Assembly (NCBI RefSeq): GCF_000348985.1
Contig: NC_035923.1
Coordinates: 124,001-188,000 of the forward strand
Reading direction: 5' to 3'
DNA length: 64,000 bases
DNA from: Huiozyma naganishii CBS 8797
Lineage: Eukaryota > Ascomycota > Saccharomycetes > Saccharomycetales > Saccharomycetaceae
Shown here: positions 47,745 through 56,929 of the stretch, piece after piece
Position numbering within the stretch: the stretch's first letter is position 1
Layout of the letters: each line of letters opens with the position of its first letter
The notes under the pieces: generated by a model
Told to the model about the DNA's origin: nothing
What the model saw: the letters and a program-made list of their open reading frames with translations, nothing else
Database searches by the model: none
Position numbers and translations under genes: made by a program

Positions 47745-48006
47745 TACAATTTCGAGTTTTTTGAATTTCAAAAGCGCCTACATAAAAATCCAAACAGGTC
47801 ATTACACCTGCTTAACGTTAACACTATGTAGACACATCAGGGGAGCAAGTGGACGATATTATACTTGCACGTTTATAAAAAGGTATGCATTATGGTTCCC
47901 TCCCATAAAGAGGCTTAGCACTTACTGGTCGCTGACGGGATTCATCATCACAAGGCGATAGGACTTATATGAAAACTGTATCGGCTTCTCTAAACAGAAC
48001 TATGTA
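47745..48006. other. Region upstream of tRNA-Tyr with first direct repeat copy
   Basis: AT-rich flank of the tRNA 5' side, a frequent site of Ty insertion in yeasts. It contains the first copy of a 40-bp direct repeat (47923-47962). Confidence 0.5.
47923..47962 (+). repeat. 40-bp direct repeat, copy 1
   Basis: Matches 48432-48471 at 35 of 40 positions, with the first 22 bases identical (TACTGGTCGCTGACGGGATT and two more). The copies are 509 bases apart. Confidence 0.85.
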
Positions 48007-48342
48007 ATGTACACAATACTATCTAGAGATATCTTCCAATATATTTTTCCAGTGAAAAATACTGTTGTTACAATTCTCCATTTTCACGTGAGACAAAAAT
48101 GTACTTATTTCAAGGAAGATGCATTGACAGACGGTATGTTACAAATTGAAATGTCTGAATCAATGCATGTTCAACCTCATGTTGCAATTCAAAAAAATGA
48201 GAATGGACAGTACTTTCGGTGTAAAAACTTAAAAGGACACGAGATCAAGTTTTATTATGAACAGTCAACGACCCTGTTTCATAAAAAACTTTTGAAAATT
48301 GATGATGTGACTTTGTGGCTCAGAGATCTCTCGGGTTACTAG
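48007..48342 (+). CDS. Unidentified small ORF between direct repeats
   Basis: A 111-codon ATG frame that I do not recognise. The predicted protein is polar with no signal peptide or membrane span; it contains EMSESMHVQPHVAIQKN and a Lys/Tyr-rich middle. No start context or promoter element stands out. It lies between two copies of a 40-bp repeat and about 260 bases upstream of tRNA-Tyr, so it might be a piece of a mobile element, a young gene or chance. It overlaps no other gene. Confidence 0.25.
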   Translation: MYTILSRDIFQYIFPVKNTVVTILHFHVRQKCTYFKEDALTDGMLQIEMSESMHVQPHVAIQKNENGQYFRCKNLKGHEIKFYYEQSTTLFHKKLLKIDDVTLWLRDLSGY

Positions 48343-48431
48343 AAGCAAATTTCACAAGAAGAAACGCCAGGATATGTGGAATAAGATTATCATTGAGAGA
48401 GGACAAGACAAGCCGTTTCGTGATTTGTTTG

Positions 48432-48471
48432 TACTGGTCGCTGACGGGATTCAACATCATACTACGATAGG
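48432..48471 (+). repeat. 40-bp direct repeat, copy 2
   Basis: Second copy of the repeat at 47923-47962, same orientation, 35 of 40 identical. Confidence 0.85.
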
Positions 48472-48783
48472 TGATCGAAGCTCTCGAAGGATCTTAGCTT
48501 GTTGTTGGTTGTTCCTCTGGACCAAGCCATCTCAGGATGTAGTTGTTTAACCTGTATTATAGGAATTCTTGCCCTCACCGTAGTGAGAAAGAAACCTCTA
48601 AATAAAATACAAAATTAAATATTAATCTTGCTAAAATTCTTCAAGAGAAACGAGCTAAATCGTGTGCTTTTATATGGTTAATTCTGAGATGAATAAACCC
48701 CTTCGTTCACGATGCAAAACTTTTCCTATTCGGCTATTCCTAACCAAAGAGGAAATGTTTTGGCTTGTGTTAGCTTTCATTTT

Positions 48784-48816
48784 ACGCGTTACTACCGAAT
48801 CTGCGTAAAAACGCGT
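48784..48816. promoter_or_regulatory. Pair of MCB boxes (ACGCGT) before CLD1
   Basis: ACGCGT at 48784-48789 (minus-strand ACGCGTAA) and at 48811-48816 (plus-strand ACGCGTGA), start-to-start 27 bases. Both fit the extended MBF consensus ACGCGTNA. They lie 350-385 bases upstream of the CLD1 start. Confidence 0.6.
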
Positions 48817-49166
48817 GAATGACAGCTGGCGAGACCACTACCTCAATTGTAGCGTCTCTAATTTTACTTCTTACCGCATTTCTGTATTCATCTGCGGAAT
48901 TCCAACACTTGCGTAGTTAACTTATCCCAGAACCGACAGGGCGTCAGATTACCAATTGCAGTTGTCATACACGTTTCCGGCAGCAATGCACATTTGACGT
49001 GCGGCACTACCATAACATCCTCTCTGCTGCTGCTGAAATGACGAATGAACGGCGCTCCCCACAATTTTCGGCGAAAATAAAAAAAAAAGTTTAAAAGAGC
49101 TGGAATGACAAACGGACCCTGGAAAACGGTTCCTGACTCGCTTCCCACTCGACCCCAAGAGCCAGT

Positions 49167-50423
49167 ATGGCTTCCAAGGCACTGCGAGGATCGTTACAGG
49201 CGGTATTAAATAGACTGAAGGTTTTTGATTTAAAAAATGTACGGTTTCGTAAACAGTCGGATTCTCGTGTCTATGTAAAAACTCCAACTGCACCCACGGC
49301 AATCCCGTTGACTGAAATTATCGTGAAATTACCGTATTTGTTTCCCAGAGGTGTTGCACAGTCACTCGAAGACTATAAGGTATTTAGCAACAATGCAGAC
49401 AAAATTCAATACGATTTGTTGTCCACTCTACCGTTCTTTCCAGAGGCAAAAGATGGCAAAAGGGCCGAAATTGTCAGGACTAAGATCGATGAGGACGACA
49501 ACTTTATAAATGAGTTTTTCATTCAACCTGCAAATGTCACAGAGCCTTCAAAACTGAAACATTTGATTTTTATACATGGATACGGGGCAGGCCTTGGGTT
49601 CTTTTTGAAAAATTTTGAAAATATTCAGCTAAAGGACAACAGCTGGTGTATTCATGCAATTGACTTGCCTGGGTTTGGCTTCTCTTCAAGAACAAAATTT
49701 CCTTTTAAATACCCGGAGGATGATGTTTCTAAAGTTCAGACATGGTTCCATGAAAGACTGAAAATATGGTTCGAAAAAAGAGATCTATTAAAGAATCCTG
49801 GTAATAACATGGTGGTAGCCCATTCGCTCGGCGCATACTTGATGGCTCTGTACAAAAGAAATAATCCATTACATTTTAAAAAACTGATCATGTGCTCTCC
49901 TGCAGGAATGTGTAACTCCACTGTTGTTAAAAAACAGCCGCCATGGTGGTACGCGGCATTGTGGGATATGAACTTGTCTCCATTTTCTCTTGTCAGGAAT
50001 TCAGGATGGCTTGGTTCCAAATTAACCAGTGGATGGTCCTACAGGCGTTTCAGATCACTCCACTCTAAGATACAGTTTGAAAACTTACATCTTTACTCAT
50101 ATGCAATTTTCAACAGGCCTGGTTGTGGAGAGTATTTGCTGGCTTTTGCCTTAAGGTGTGGAGGAGACCCAAGAGTATCACTGGAGGCTACTTTGTTTAA
50201 TGATGTGGTCAACAAATGGGACTCGGACTCTGAATGGGTTTGGCTTTATGGCGATAGGGACTGGATGGATGTGAAAGGTGGTAGGAGAATCTCACAAAAA
50301 ATCAACGAGATTTTCCCAGGAAAAAGTTCTGTTGAAGTGATTCCCAACGCAGGACATCATCTATATTTTGACAACATCTCATGCTTTAATGCGATTTTGG
50401 AAAAAGAAATGACAAAGTTGTAA
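49167..50423 (+). CDS. CLD1: Cardiolipin-specific deacylase Cld1
   Basis: A 418-residue orthologue of Cld1 (445 residues), a mitochondrial phospholipase of the alpha/beta-hydrolase fold that removes an acyl chain from new cardiolipin before remodelling by Taz1. The basic N-terminus (MASKALRGSLQAVLNRL) fits a mitochondrial presequence. The oxyanion region is FIHGYGAG; the nucleophile Ser220 lies in AHSLGAY; GDRDWMDVKGG and the C-terminal NAGHHLYFD supply likely Asp and His. The ATG at 49167 is first in frame. Position between YGR111W and the cyclin genes matches YGR110W. Confidence 0.92.
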   Translation: MASKALRGSLQAVLNRLKVFDLKNVRFRKQSDSRVYVKTPTAPTAIPLTEIIVKLPYLFPRGVAQSLEDYKVFSNNADKIQYDLLSTLPFFPEAKDGKRAEIVRTKIDEDDNFINEFFIQPANVTEPSKLKHLIFIHGYGAGLGFFLKNFENIQLKDNSWCIHAIDLPGFGFSSRTKFPFKYPEDDVSKVQTWFHERLKIWFEKRDLLKNPGNNMVVAHSLGAYLMALYKRNNPLHFKKLIMCSPAGMCNSTVVKKQPPWWYAALWDMNLSPFSLVRNSGWLGSKLTSGWSYRRFRSLHSKIQFENLHLYSYAIFNRPGCGEYLLAFALRCGGDPRVSLEATLFNDVVNKWDSDSEWVWLYGDRDWMDVKGGRRISQKINEIFPGKSSVEVIPNAGHHLYFDNISCFNAILEKEMTKL

Positions 50424-51313
50424 TAACTGTATGTATCAGGATAATTTAATAATATTCAAGTTAAAAAATGGAAAACAAGCTGTGATACCGTCCAACTGTG
50501 TACGGTGTTGGACCTAAGGATGGGATAAAAAGTATATACACTACCTCGACCGTGCTTTCATATCAAATAGACGATAATTACATAAACTGAGAATTTTACT
50601 ATGCTGGTTGTAGTTCAAGTATAAACATTCTATGGGTTCTATATAGGTATCTTTCTCCTATTCTGTGTGCTGAGTACATATAAAGTATTTGAAACAGGAG
50701 AAGTTATAGTGAGAACCCTTCGAAGTTAACGAGGTTGTGGCTTTTTTATTCATCGTGTTAGGGGCCTTTCAAATAAGAATGGATGATATAGCGGTATTCT
50801 GTTCAAAGAAAAAAAAAGTTGTTGGTTGTTGTATAACGGTAAGAGTACTTAACGGTTCCCTTCAAGAAAGTATTTTCAGTTTTGTTATCAGTCCAATTCA
50901 GGATGTAGCTTCCCTTATACAAATTATTCCTGTCACTGTCCCAAAATAATTGAATCCAGTGGTCCTAATGAACTATATTAAAACCCATTTCAAATATAAA
51001 AAAGGAATTACAGATGCAAACTAAGATGTGTGGTAAAAAATAACACCACGCTTTAATAACATTATTACATAATTCAAGAAACAGATGTAAAGTATGCAAA
51101 TCCAGGAAAGATTTTATATGCCAACCCAAAATTTTCATATATAGCGTGCTGAAAAAATGCCTCAAACTCTGTTAATAATAACCTGGACGTCTTTTCATTA
51201 AATTGAACTTATTAATGTTCGGAATAACTACTCCCTTGTACCGATATAAACAATATTTGAGGAAAATTAGTTCTGGGGCTCGCAAAGATCACACATTTTT
51301 CAAATTTTTAATT
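50424..51313. other. Intergenic between CLD1 and tRNA-Cys
   Basis: About 890 AT-rich bases. A 70-codon frame at 50737-50949 is unrecognised and begins with a non-ATG codon. Nothing else supported. Confidence 0.5.
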
Positions 51314-51385
51314 GCTCGTATGGCGCAGCGGTAGCGCAGCAGATTGCAAATCTGTTGGTCCTTAGTTCAATCCTGAGTGCGAGCT
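51314..51385 (+). tRNA. tRNA-Cys (anticodon GCA)
   Basis: A 72-nt cloverleaf. The acceptor pairs GCTCGTA with TGCGAGC and is followed by discriminator T. The anticodon loop is TTGCAAA with anticodon GCA. The D-arm and variable loop match S. cerevisiae tRNA-Cys. The T-loop reads TTCAATC rather than TTCGATC, a tolerated purine change. A T run follows as Pol III terminator. Confidence 0.95.
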
Positions 51386-51532
51386 AATTTTTTCTGGCAA
51401 ATCCCCGATCAACACTAATCATTTTTGACTGACATGGACATATCTTCCACCCATGTCTCCTGGCTCACCACTCTAAAAGTTTTAGTCCTCGCATAAAGCA
51501 ATTGATCTCTCTAATAAGTATCTTGCTGTTTT

Positions 51533-51539
51533 TTTCGCG
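51533..51539 (-). promoter_or_regulatory. SCB-like element CGCGAAA
   Basis: Minus strand fits the CRCGAAA core bound by Swi4/SBF, about 465 bases upstream of the cyclin start. Confidence 0.45.
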
Positions 51540-51704
51540 CGTAACGCATGAAATAAGAGAAAACCACTTCTGATCGTTCAATTGAACAGACGGTTCACCA
51601 ATCGCAGAACTGCAACGAGCATCAGCTCTATAACTAATTCGCTGGTGTAACCTATTCACAACGATCGGTCTAATACTGTTCTGTGGAACCGCCGGCCTCT
51701 CGAA

Positions 51705-51711
51705 CACGAAA
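51705..51711 (+). promoter_or_regulatory. SCB element CACGAAA
   Basis: Exact match to the SCB core, about 295 bases upstream of the cyclin start. G1/S control by SBF/MBF is the known mode for CLB5 and CLB6. Confidence 0.5.
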
Positions 51712-52003
51712 CGGTTAGTGAACAGTATTTTTTTGGCGGGGATATTTTCTCTAATTTTTTTTTTAATTTCTCGTATTTTGGCGCCTTCGTGTTTTGGCGT
51801 ATCTCTTTACCTATTTTGGAATCGTGCTGTGCAAGATGCGAGGAACGTTAGCATGTCATTGTAACCCTCTAGTGGCTGGTCAATTAATCTTATATATCGA
51901 GCACGGTATTTGATAATTCAATTCCAAAGTCATTGGACGGTGAATATACTTTTCTTGCAACTTTCTTGTTTCTACTCGGGTCGAGTTTAATACAATAACG
52001 GAA

Positions 52004-53095
52004 ATGGCGACAGAACAAGATACAGTTTCGAAAGCAAGCAAAAGTGTGTTTGCGGATGCCCCCGTAAACGCGCAGAATATACCGCCCACTGTGACAATAG
52101 TGTCTTCCGACCCTGATACACTGATCAAAAAGAAGAGACAAGACATTTTGATTTCCTGCTTTGTTGCATCTCCACTGGGCAAGCTTTCTCGCACGAAAAG
52201 GTCGCGATCTGTAGAGGATGAGGGAGAGCAAAAGTGTAGCAAGAAAGTGCATTATGACACAGATAGTGAAAATGGAATACTGACCGAATATGACAGCGAT
52301 ATCTTTAGGTACTTTTATGAACGAGAACTTGATTTGCTTCCGCAACATGACTACCTAGCTGATAAACAATGCATTTACTATTTGAGACCGAAACTAAGAG
52401 CCATTTTAATCGACTGGCTGGTTCAGGTGCATTGGAAGTTCCAAAATGTAACAGAAACACTCCTGTTGACAATTAACATAATGGATAGGTTTCTGTCTAA
52501 TAACAAGGTGAAACTTGCTAAGTTGCAACTGGTTGCCATTACGTGTCTCTTCATCGCATCTAAATTCCAAGAAATAACCATGCCCAAATTATCGAATTTT
52601 GTCTACGTCACTGATGGTGCTGCAACTGCTGATGAAATCAAGTTGGCAGAATTCCAAATCCTGCATCAATTGAATTTCGAGATAACCTGGCCAAACCCTT
52701 TGAATTTTATTAGAAGACTCTCCAAGGCTGACAAGTACGATCAAGACACAAGAACTACAGCGAAACTCCTCCTCGAATACGCATACTGCTCTCCCCTTTT
52801 CACTAATCTGAAACCTTCTCTCATCGCTGCTATATGCATGTATACAGCTAGAAGATTCATTTTGTCAAAGGTAGATGGCGATGAGGGGGTATGGAATCAA
52901 AACTTTTTGGAATGCAGTGGACAAATAGATGCTGATAATGACAGAGTGTTCCAAAATCTTGCTCTCGAACTCATTAACGAACTTGCATATCCAACTACTA
53001 AATTGGAGTCCTTAATCGACAAATACAGAAAGGAAACTAAATCTAACATTCATTCCCTAGTACAAAAATGGTGTAAGAACTACATTTCTAAATAA
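52004..53095 (+). CDS. CLB6: S-phase B-type cyclin, CLB5/CLB6 type
   Basis: A 363-residue B-type cyclin (S. cerevisiae Clb6 380, Clb5 435), expected to activate Cdc28 for DNA replication. The two-fold cyclin box spans about 105-345, with LRPKLRAILIDWLVQVHWKF carrying the MRAIL-like helix, and NPLNFIRRLSKADKYD. The N-terminal 100 residues are basic and Ser-rich (KKKR, TKRSRS). I find no RxxL destruction box and no KEN motif in this tail. Convergent with the CLB1/2-type gene, exactly as CLB6/CLB1 and CLB5/CLB2 pairs in S. cerevisiae. Which duplicate it is remains open. Confidence 0.92.
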   Translation: MATEQDTVSKASKSVFADAPVNAQNIPPTVTIVSSDPDTLIKKKRQDILISCFVASPLGKLSRTKRSRSVEDEGEQKCSKKVHYDTDSENGILTEYDSDIFRYFYERELDLLPQHDYLADKQCIYYLRPKLRAILIDWLVQVHWKFQNVTETLLLTINIMDRFLSNNKVKLAKLQLVAITCLFIASKFQEITMPKLSNFVYVTDGAATADEIKLAEFQILHQLNFEITWPNPLNFIRRLSKADKYDQDTRTTAKLLLEYAYCSPLFTNLKPSLIAAICMYTARRFILSKVDGDEGVWNQNFLECSGQIDADNDRVFQNLALELINELAYPTTKLESLIDKYRKETKSNIHSLVQKWCKNYISK

Positions 53096-53200
53096 CTTGC
53101 GCTAGGTACTTACAACTCCTCCTTGCATGGCATTGTACTCCTCATATATATTAATATACTTTAAATGCTTTACCTAATGTTAAAAGTGACTCAACTATTA

Positions 53201-54253
53201 TTATTCAAATGACATCTTACTCCTTCTTTTAACCATTTTCTCAGCCCACTCACTACATATGATTGAGGCTTTGTAGTATGTGCGCGACTGATATTTCCGA
53301 TGAAAGTCCTCATGAACAATCGGTTTCAATAAAAACACCATAATCTTTTCACATACTGGTATAAGTTCTTTACTTGTATACCCGCCGGAATAAAAGATAA
53401 GGTTTTTTGTCCAAGGCCCCTTCTTCAACATTTTTCTAGAAAAAAATAATGCAGTAGCAGCATTCAAAGAAGGAAGGTTACCGATAAAGGCCGAGTCTAT
53501 AGCAGTGATTTCCAAGAGGTACTTTGCAATAGTTCTTGTGTAGTTATCGTAACCGTCCGCCTTTGAAATCCTTCTTAAAAAGTTCAGAGGGTTGGCGTAC
53601 ATGAAATTGTAATCCAGTCCACTCATGATGACGTGTTCGTATTTTTTGATAGCCTCCTCTGAACAGACACCATCCGTTTCAAGGGAGAAGTTCTGTATAC
53701 TTGGGTAAAATACTTCTTCAATTTTGCAGGCAATGAGGAGAGCACAGATTCCTAGCAATTGTAATTCATCGACTCTCACACCACAATGAAATTCAAACCG
53801 ATCTATAATATTTATACACAAGTAGAGAGTCTCTTCCAAAAGCTGAAATTTTTGGTGTATTCTGACTATCCAATTTATTAGAACATCTCTGTTGTTATTC
53901 AAAACACCGGTTGAGTTATATTTATTATAGTTGCGTGGTAGATTTTTTGTCTCAAGATCGTACAGATACTCAAAAATATCTGTAACATATTCGCAACACA
54001 TCATTGGGTCATCGTCATCATATTGATCAAGATCATCCCAACTACTTGCCAAGTCCAAAATATTTTTTGTTCTCTGTAAGCGCAAGAGTTGGACGCTATT
54101 GTAAAAGTTTTGTTCCAGCTTTAATTCAGATTTTATTTGCGACGCGTTTGATTCAATAAAACTAAAGCATTTTGGGATTATCGCACGATTACTAATTGCC
54201 AAATCTTGGCCCAAGGTAATATTGGTTATATCTCCCAAAATAGGTCGCATCAT
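53201..54253 (-). CDS. CLB1: Mitotic B-type cyclin, CLB1/CLB2 type, short
   Basis: A 350-residue B-type cyclin, much shorter than S. cerevisiae Clb1 (471) and Clb2 (491). The cyclin fold is complete: YVTDIFEYLYDLE, NNNRDVLINWIVRIHQKF, NFLRRISKADGYDNYTRT, and the Clb1/2-specific IVHEDFHRKYQSR near the end. The missing length is N-terminal: a destruction box RPILGDITN occupies residues 3-11, then only about 75 residues precede the cyclin fold. The start is firm because two ATG codons are tandem and the D-box follows at once. Divergence from Clb2 is visible across the cyclin box, suggesting relaxed constraint or a specialised copy. Confidence 0.9.
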   Translation of the reverse strand: MMRPILGDITNITLGQDLAISNRAIIPKCFSFIESNASQIKSELKLEQNFYNSVQLLRLQRTKNILDLASSWDDLDQYDDDDPMMCCEYVTDIFEYLYDLETKNLPRNYNKYNSTGVLNNNRDVLINWIVRIHQKFQLLEETLYLCINIIDRFEFHCGVRVDELQLLGICALLIACKIEEVFYPSIQNFSLETDGVCSEEAIKKYEHVIMSGLDYNFMYANPLNFLRRISKADGYDNYTRTIAKYLLEITAIDSAFIGNLPSLNAATALFFSRKMLKKGPWTKNLIFYSGGYTSKELIPVCEKIMVFLLKPIVHEDFHRKYQSRTYYKASIICSEWAEKMVKRRSKMSFE

Positions 54254-55567
54254 TGGTTGTGTTGCTTTCTAATTGAATTACCAAGATGCATCTTTTTAGT
54301 ATTGTGATCTTTTGTAATTATTTAGTTTATTTTTTTCCCACCTTTTTAATTTATTACCACAAATAAAAATGTTTAAATTATAATATACAAATGCTTTGGT
54401 AAAATACAAAGAGTGGAAGCATTATTTTGCACTCAGATGAAATCCAAATTTGGTCGATGAATTTTCGGTTTTTGCAAAGCAGATTAACCCAAAACATAAT
54501 ATTGAACAAGACGTTAAGAATGCCATTGTGGGTGGTATGTTGGATATTGGAAATCCGACTTCGTACAATGTTACATTGCTTATCGTCATATAAAAGGTGA
54601 AAACAATTCATCGACAGTTGATGTAACTCTCCTATATAATGCGTATACGGGGGAGGAGCTTCCGACGTTCGGCACAGACCGTCTGCTGGAAGACCCTGCC
54701 ACACCTCAAACATGCATAGTGCAGCATCATTCTTAGCTTCTAGCAGTTTGACCTTACAATAATATTATATTGTTTCTATTTACTATATCCAGTACTCTTA
54801 TACACTGTTTTGAACCAAGTTGCCGTACTCACTTAGAGTGTGGTAGAATAGGTTTGGTATCTGCTTTTCTTTGCTAACTAAAATTGAGAGAAAAGAAAAC
54901 ATACTAGGAACTTCAAACGGTGCTAGTGCAAAAGAATAAAAATCAATTTTGGTGTCAATTCTATATATTTTACAAGTGTACAGTCTTCCACATATAACAA
55001 ACAAGACAATTGTACTTCGGTTATAAGTCTGAGAATGGTACTTGTAATTTCACACAAATTCAAATCACCCTAGTACATTCTGTTTTTCGTAGTTCATAAA
55101 ACTACCTAATAAACTAACAACATTTCAACTCACACTGCTTTGGAAGGCTTCGATATCGTTATATTTTGCAACCTATGGGCACAACAAACAAACAATTTTT
55201 GGACAAACTGTCTTATTATTCAGCAAGGAAAAACTGTTCCATAAATTTCATAAACAAAAGATCCTGGGGACCTTTATCAAGACTGTTATTGTTGATATAG
55301 TAATATGATGTCAGCAATAGAGAATTGCATTCTGAAGTGTTTGCATGCAACCTGACACAGTGACAATTGGCTCCCACATAGGGAAAATCTGTCAAAGTTC
55401 CAATTTCGTATAATGTGATAAAGTGCGTGAGCCTTAATTTAAAATTCCAGTAAATGAGAAAAAAGGAAACGAAATAAAATTGGGCAACCCATTTCTGCTG
55501 CCAAGTGATTGAGGTCGAACACGATCAGTCTAATAACTCGGAACAATACAGAGTCGCTTCTCCGGCA
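54254..55567. other. Long intergenic region, no gene seen
   Basis: About 1.3 kb of AT-rich DNA holding the promoters of the CLB1/2-type gene and VOA1. I did not find a convincing Mcm1-Fkh site for the cyclin. The minus-strand frames at 54378-54713 and 54798-55004 match nothing I know. Confidence 0.5.
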
Positions 55568-56386
55568 ATGAAATTGTGCACACTAAACATAGTAGCTGTA
55601 CTTGTGCAGGCGCTCTTTGTGTTTGCTGCCCAAAGTGCTTCTACTTCGTTTGCTTCTATAAGAAGTAAAGAAAGCATCGATTCTGATAAATACACCTCAG
55701 CCCTAGACATTATAGACTCTGCAAACTCAGAAAATCCAGTGGTGCTATTTGAGTTTGAAAACTTGCAATTGATCCGTGCGCTAATTGAAGATAAATCGGG
55801 AGAAGTAGAATATCCATATTTGGAAAGGCTTTTCAAAGATGAGATAACTAATGTGTTTGATGAAACTGAGCTGCCAGTGGATCAGAACAATGACGCTATC
55901 ATTATGTTTACCGTGAGTGATCTAACTAAGAAGACCTCTATCCAACTAATGTACGATTCGCCTGTGGAGGAGCGTAATGTGATATGGTTCCAGTTTACTG
56001 GAAAGGAATACGACCTGAATGAGCTGGACTCCTTTATCGAATCTGCCGTGATGTATCTGGAAGAATATCTAGATATCAATATTGATATTATACTAAATAC
56101 GAAGGGTGAAAATGATTTGAACAAGCTATATGAGAAGTTTGATAAAGAACCTACAGCTTTTGCGGTCGACCAAAGCCACTCCAACAAACCATCCTCTTCG
56201 AAGTCTGACGACACTGAAAAGGACGATTCTTTGAGCCGTATCTGGACAGAAGGGTTGCTGATGTGTTTGCTCGTTTCCTTTTTATTGCTCGTTCTATTAT
56301 TCGTAGCTCTGTCTTGGTTAGCAAGCGTCGAGATCAGTTATACTGGGTTGGAAAAGCCTGCTAATCCTTTGAAGAAAAACCAATGA
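55568..56386 (+). CDS. VOA1: V-ATPase assembly factor Voa1
   Basis: A 272-residue orthologue of Voa1 (265 residues), an ER protein related to the Ac45 accessory subunit that works with Vma21 in assembling the V0 sector. A signal peptide (about 1-20) is followed by an acidic lumenal domain. One transmembrane segment near 228-250 (LLMCLLVSFLLLVLLFVALSW) and a short cytosolic tail ending KKNQ, a dilysine ER-retrieval signal, close the protein. The frame extends upstream to a GTG; the ATG at 55568 begins the signal peptide. The next gene, convergent, is VMA21, its functional partner. Confidence 0.92.
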   Translation: MKLCTLNIVAVLVQALFVFAAQSASTSFASIRSKESIDSDKYTSALDIIDSANSENPVVLFEFENLQLIRALIEDKSGEVEYPYLERLFKDEITNVFDETELPVDQNNDAIIMFTVSDLTKKTSIQLMYDSPVEERNVIWFQFTGKEYDLNELDSFIESAVMYLEEYLDINIDIILNTKGENDLNKLYEKFDKEPTAFAVDQSHSNKPSSSKSDDTEKDDSLSRIWTEGLLMCLLVSFLLLVLLFVALSWLASVEISYTGLEKPANPLKKNQ

Positions 56387-56528
56387 TCGCTATGCGTTAG
56401 TGCCACTATTCTGTACGGTACCGAAAATTTCCAATTCAATAATATACACTTAGACAAGATGTAAATACACTGAATCGAAAAAAAAAGTCTCACATATATA
56501 CCATCGCACACCCTTCTTATCTCGTAAA

Positions 56529-56756
56529 TCACTCTAATTTCTTTGCCTCTTTCTCATTAGACGTATCTTCATTGAATGCCACAATGATGTACGCGACGAG
56601 AACCACATTTGCCATGGCTGCTGCAAGACCACCACTCACAATAGTGTTCTGGACAAAGTAACGCACTACAAAAAAGGTAAGCAATGGCAGAAACACCATT
56701 GCTATGGTGAACCCCATAAGCTTCCTAATCACGGATTGTGGGACGTCTGCAGCCAT
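56529..56756 (-). CDS. VMA21: V-ATPase assembly chaperone Vma21
   Basis: A 75-residue ER membrane protein (S. cerevisiae Vma21: 77) that escorts the assembled V0 sector to the Golgi. Two transmembrane segments (about 12-32 and 40-62), with LPLLTFFVVRYF and the family-specific SGGLAAAMANVVL between them. The C-terminus ends KKLE, a dilysine retrieval signal. The N-terminus MAADVPQSVIRKLM aligns with MAVDVPRAVINKLM. The position matches YGR105W. Confidence 0.96.
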   Translation of the reverse strand: MAADVPQSVIRKLMGFTIAMVFLPLLTFFVVRYFVQNTIVSGGLAAAMANVVLVAYIIVAFNEDTSNEKEAKKLE

Positions 56757-56929
56757 TTTGAACTGCTTGGTTGAGTCTTCGTAATGCTCTCCTACACAGT
56801 GGTTCCTAGAGTGTGCAACGCTTAAAAGTGAAAAATTATTCCAATTTTTAGTTTAATGCCAACCGAAGCTACTTGAATCAAACGCACGCACACACAAGAA
56901 ACGCCTGTTTTCAATAGGAACTATACAGC

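Larger units (their letters stand above)
48343..49166. other. Promoter region of CLD1
   Basis: About 820 bases with the second repeat copy (48432-48471) and two consensus MCB boxes. No gene seen; minus-strand frames at 48888-49302 overlap CLD1 and are not supported. Confidence 0.55.
51386..52003. other. Promoter region of the CLB5/6-type cyclin
   Basis: About 620 bases. It contains CACGAAA at 51705-51711, its relative CGCGAAA (minus strand, 51533-51539) and a CACGAAG near 51785, all SCB-like. The minus-strand frame at 51465-51707 starts without ATG support and is not accepted. Confidence 0.55.
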
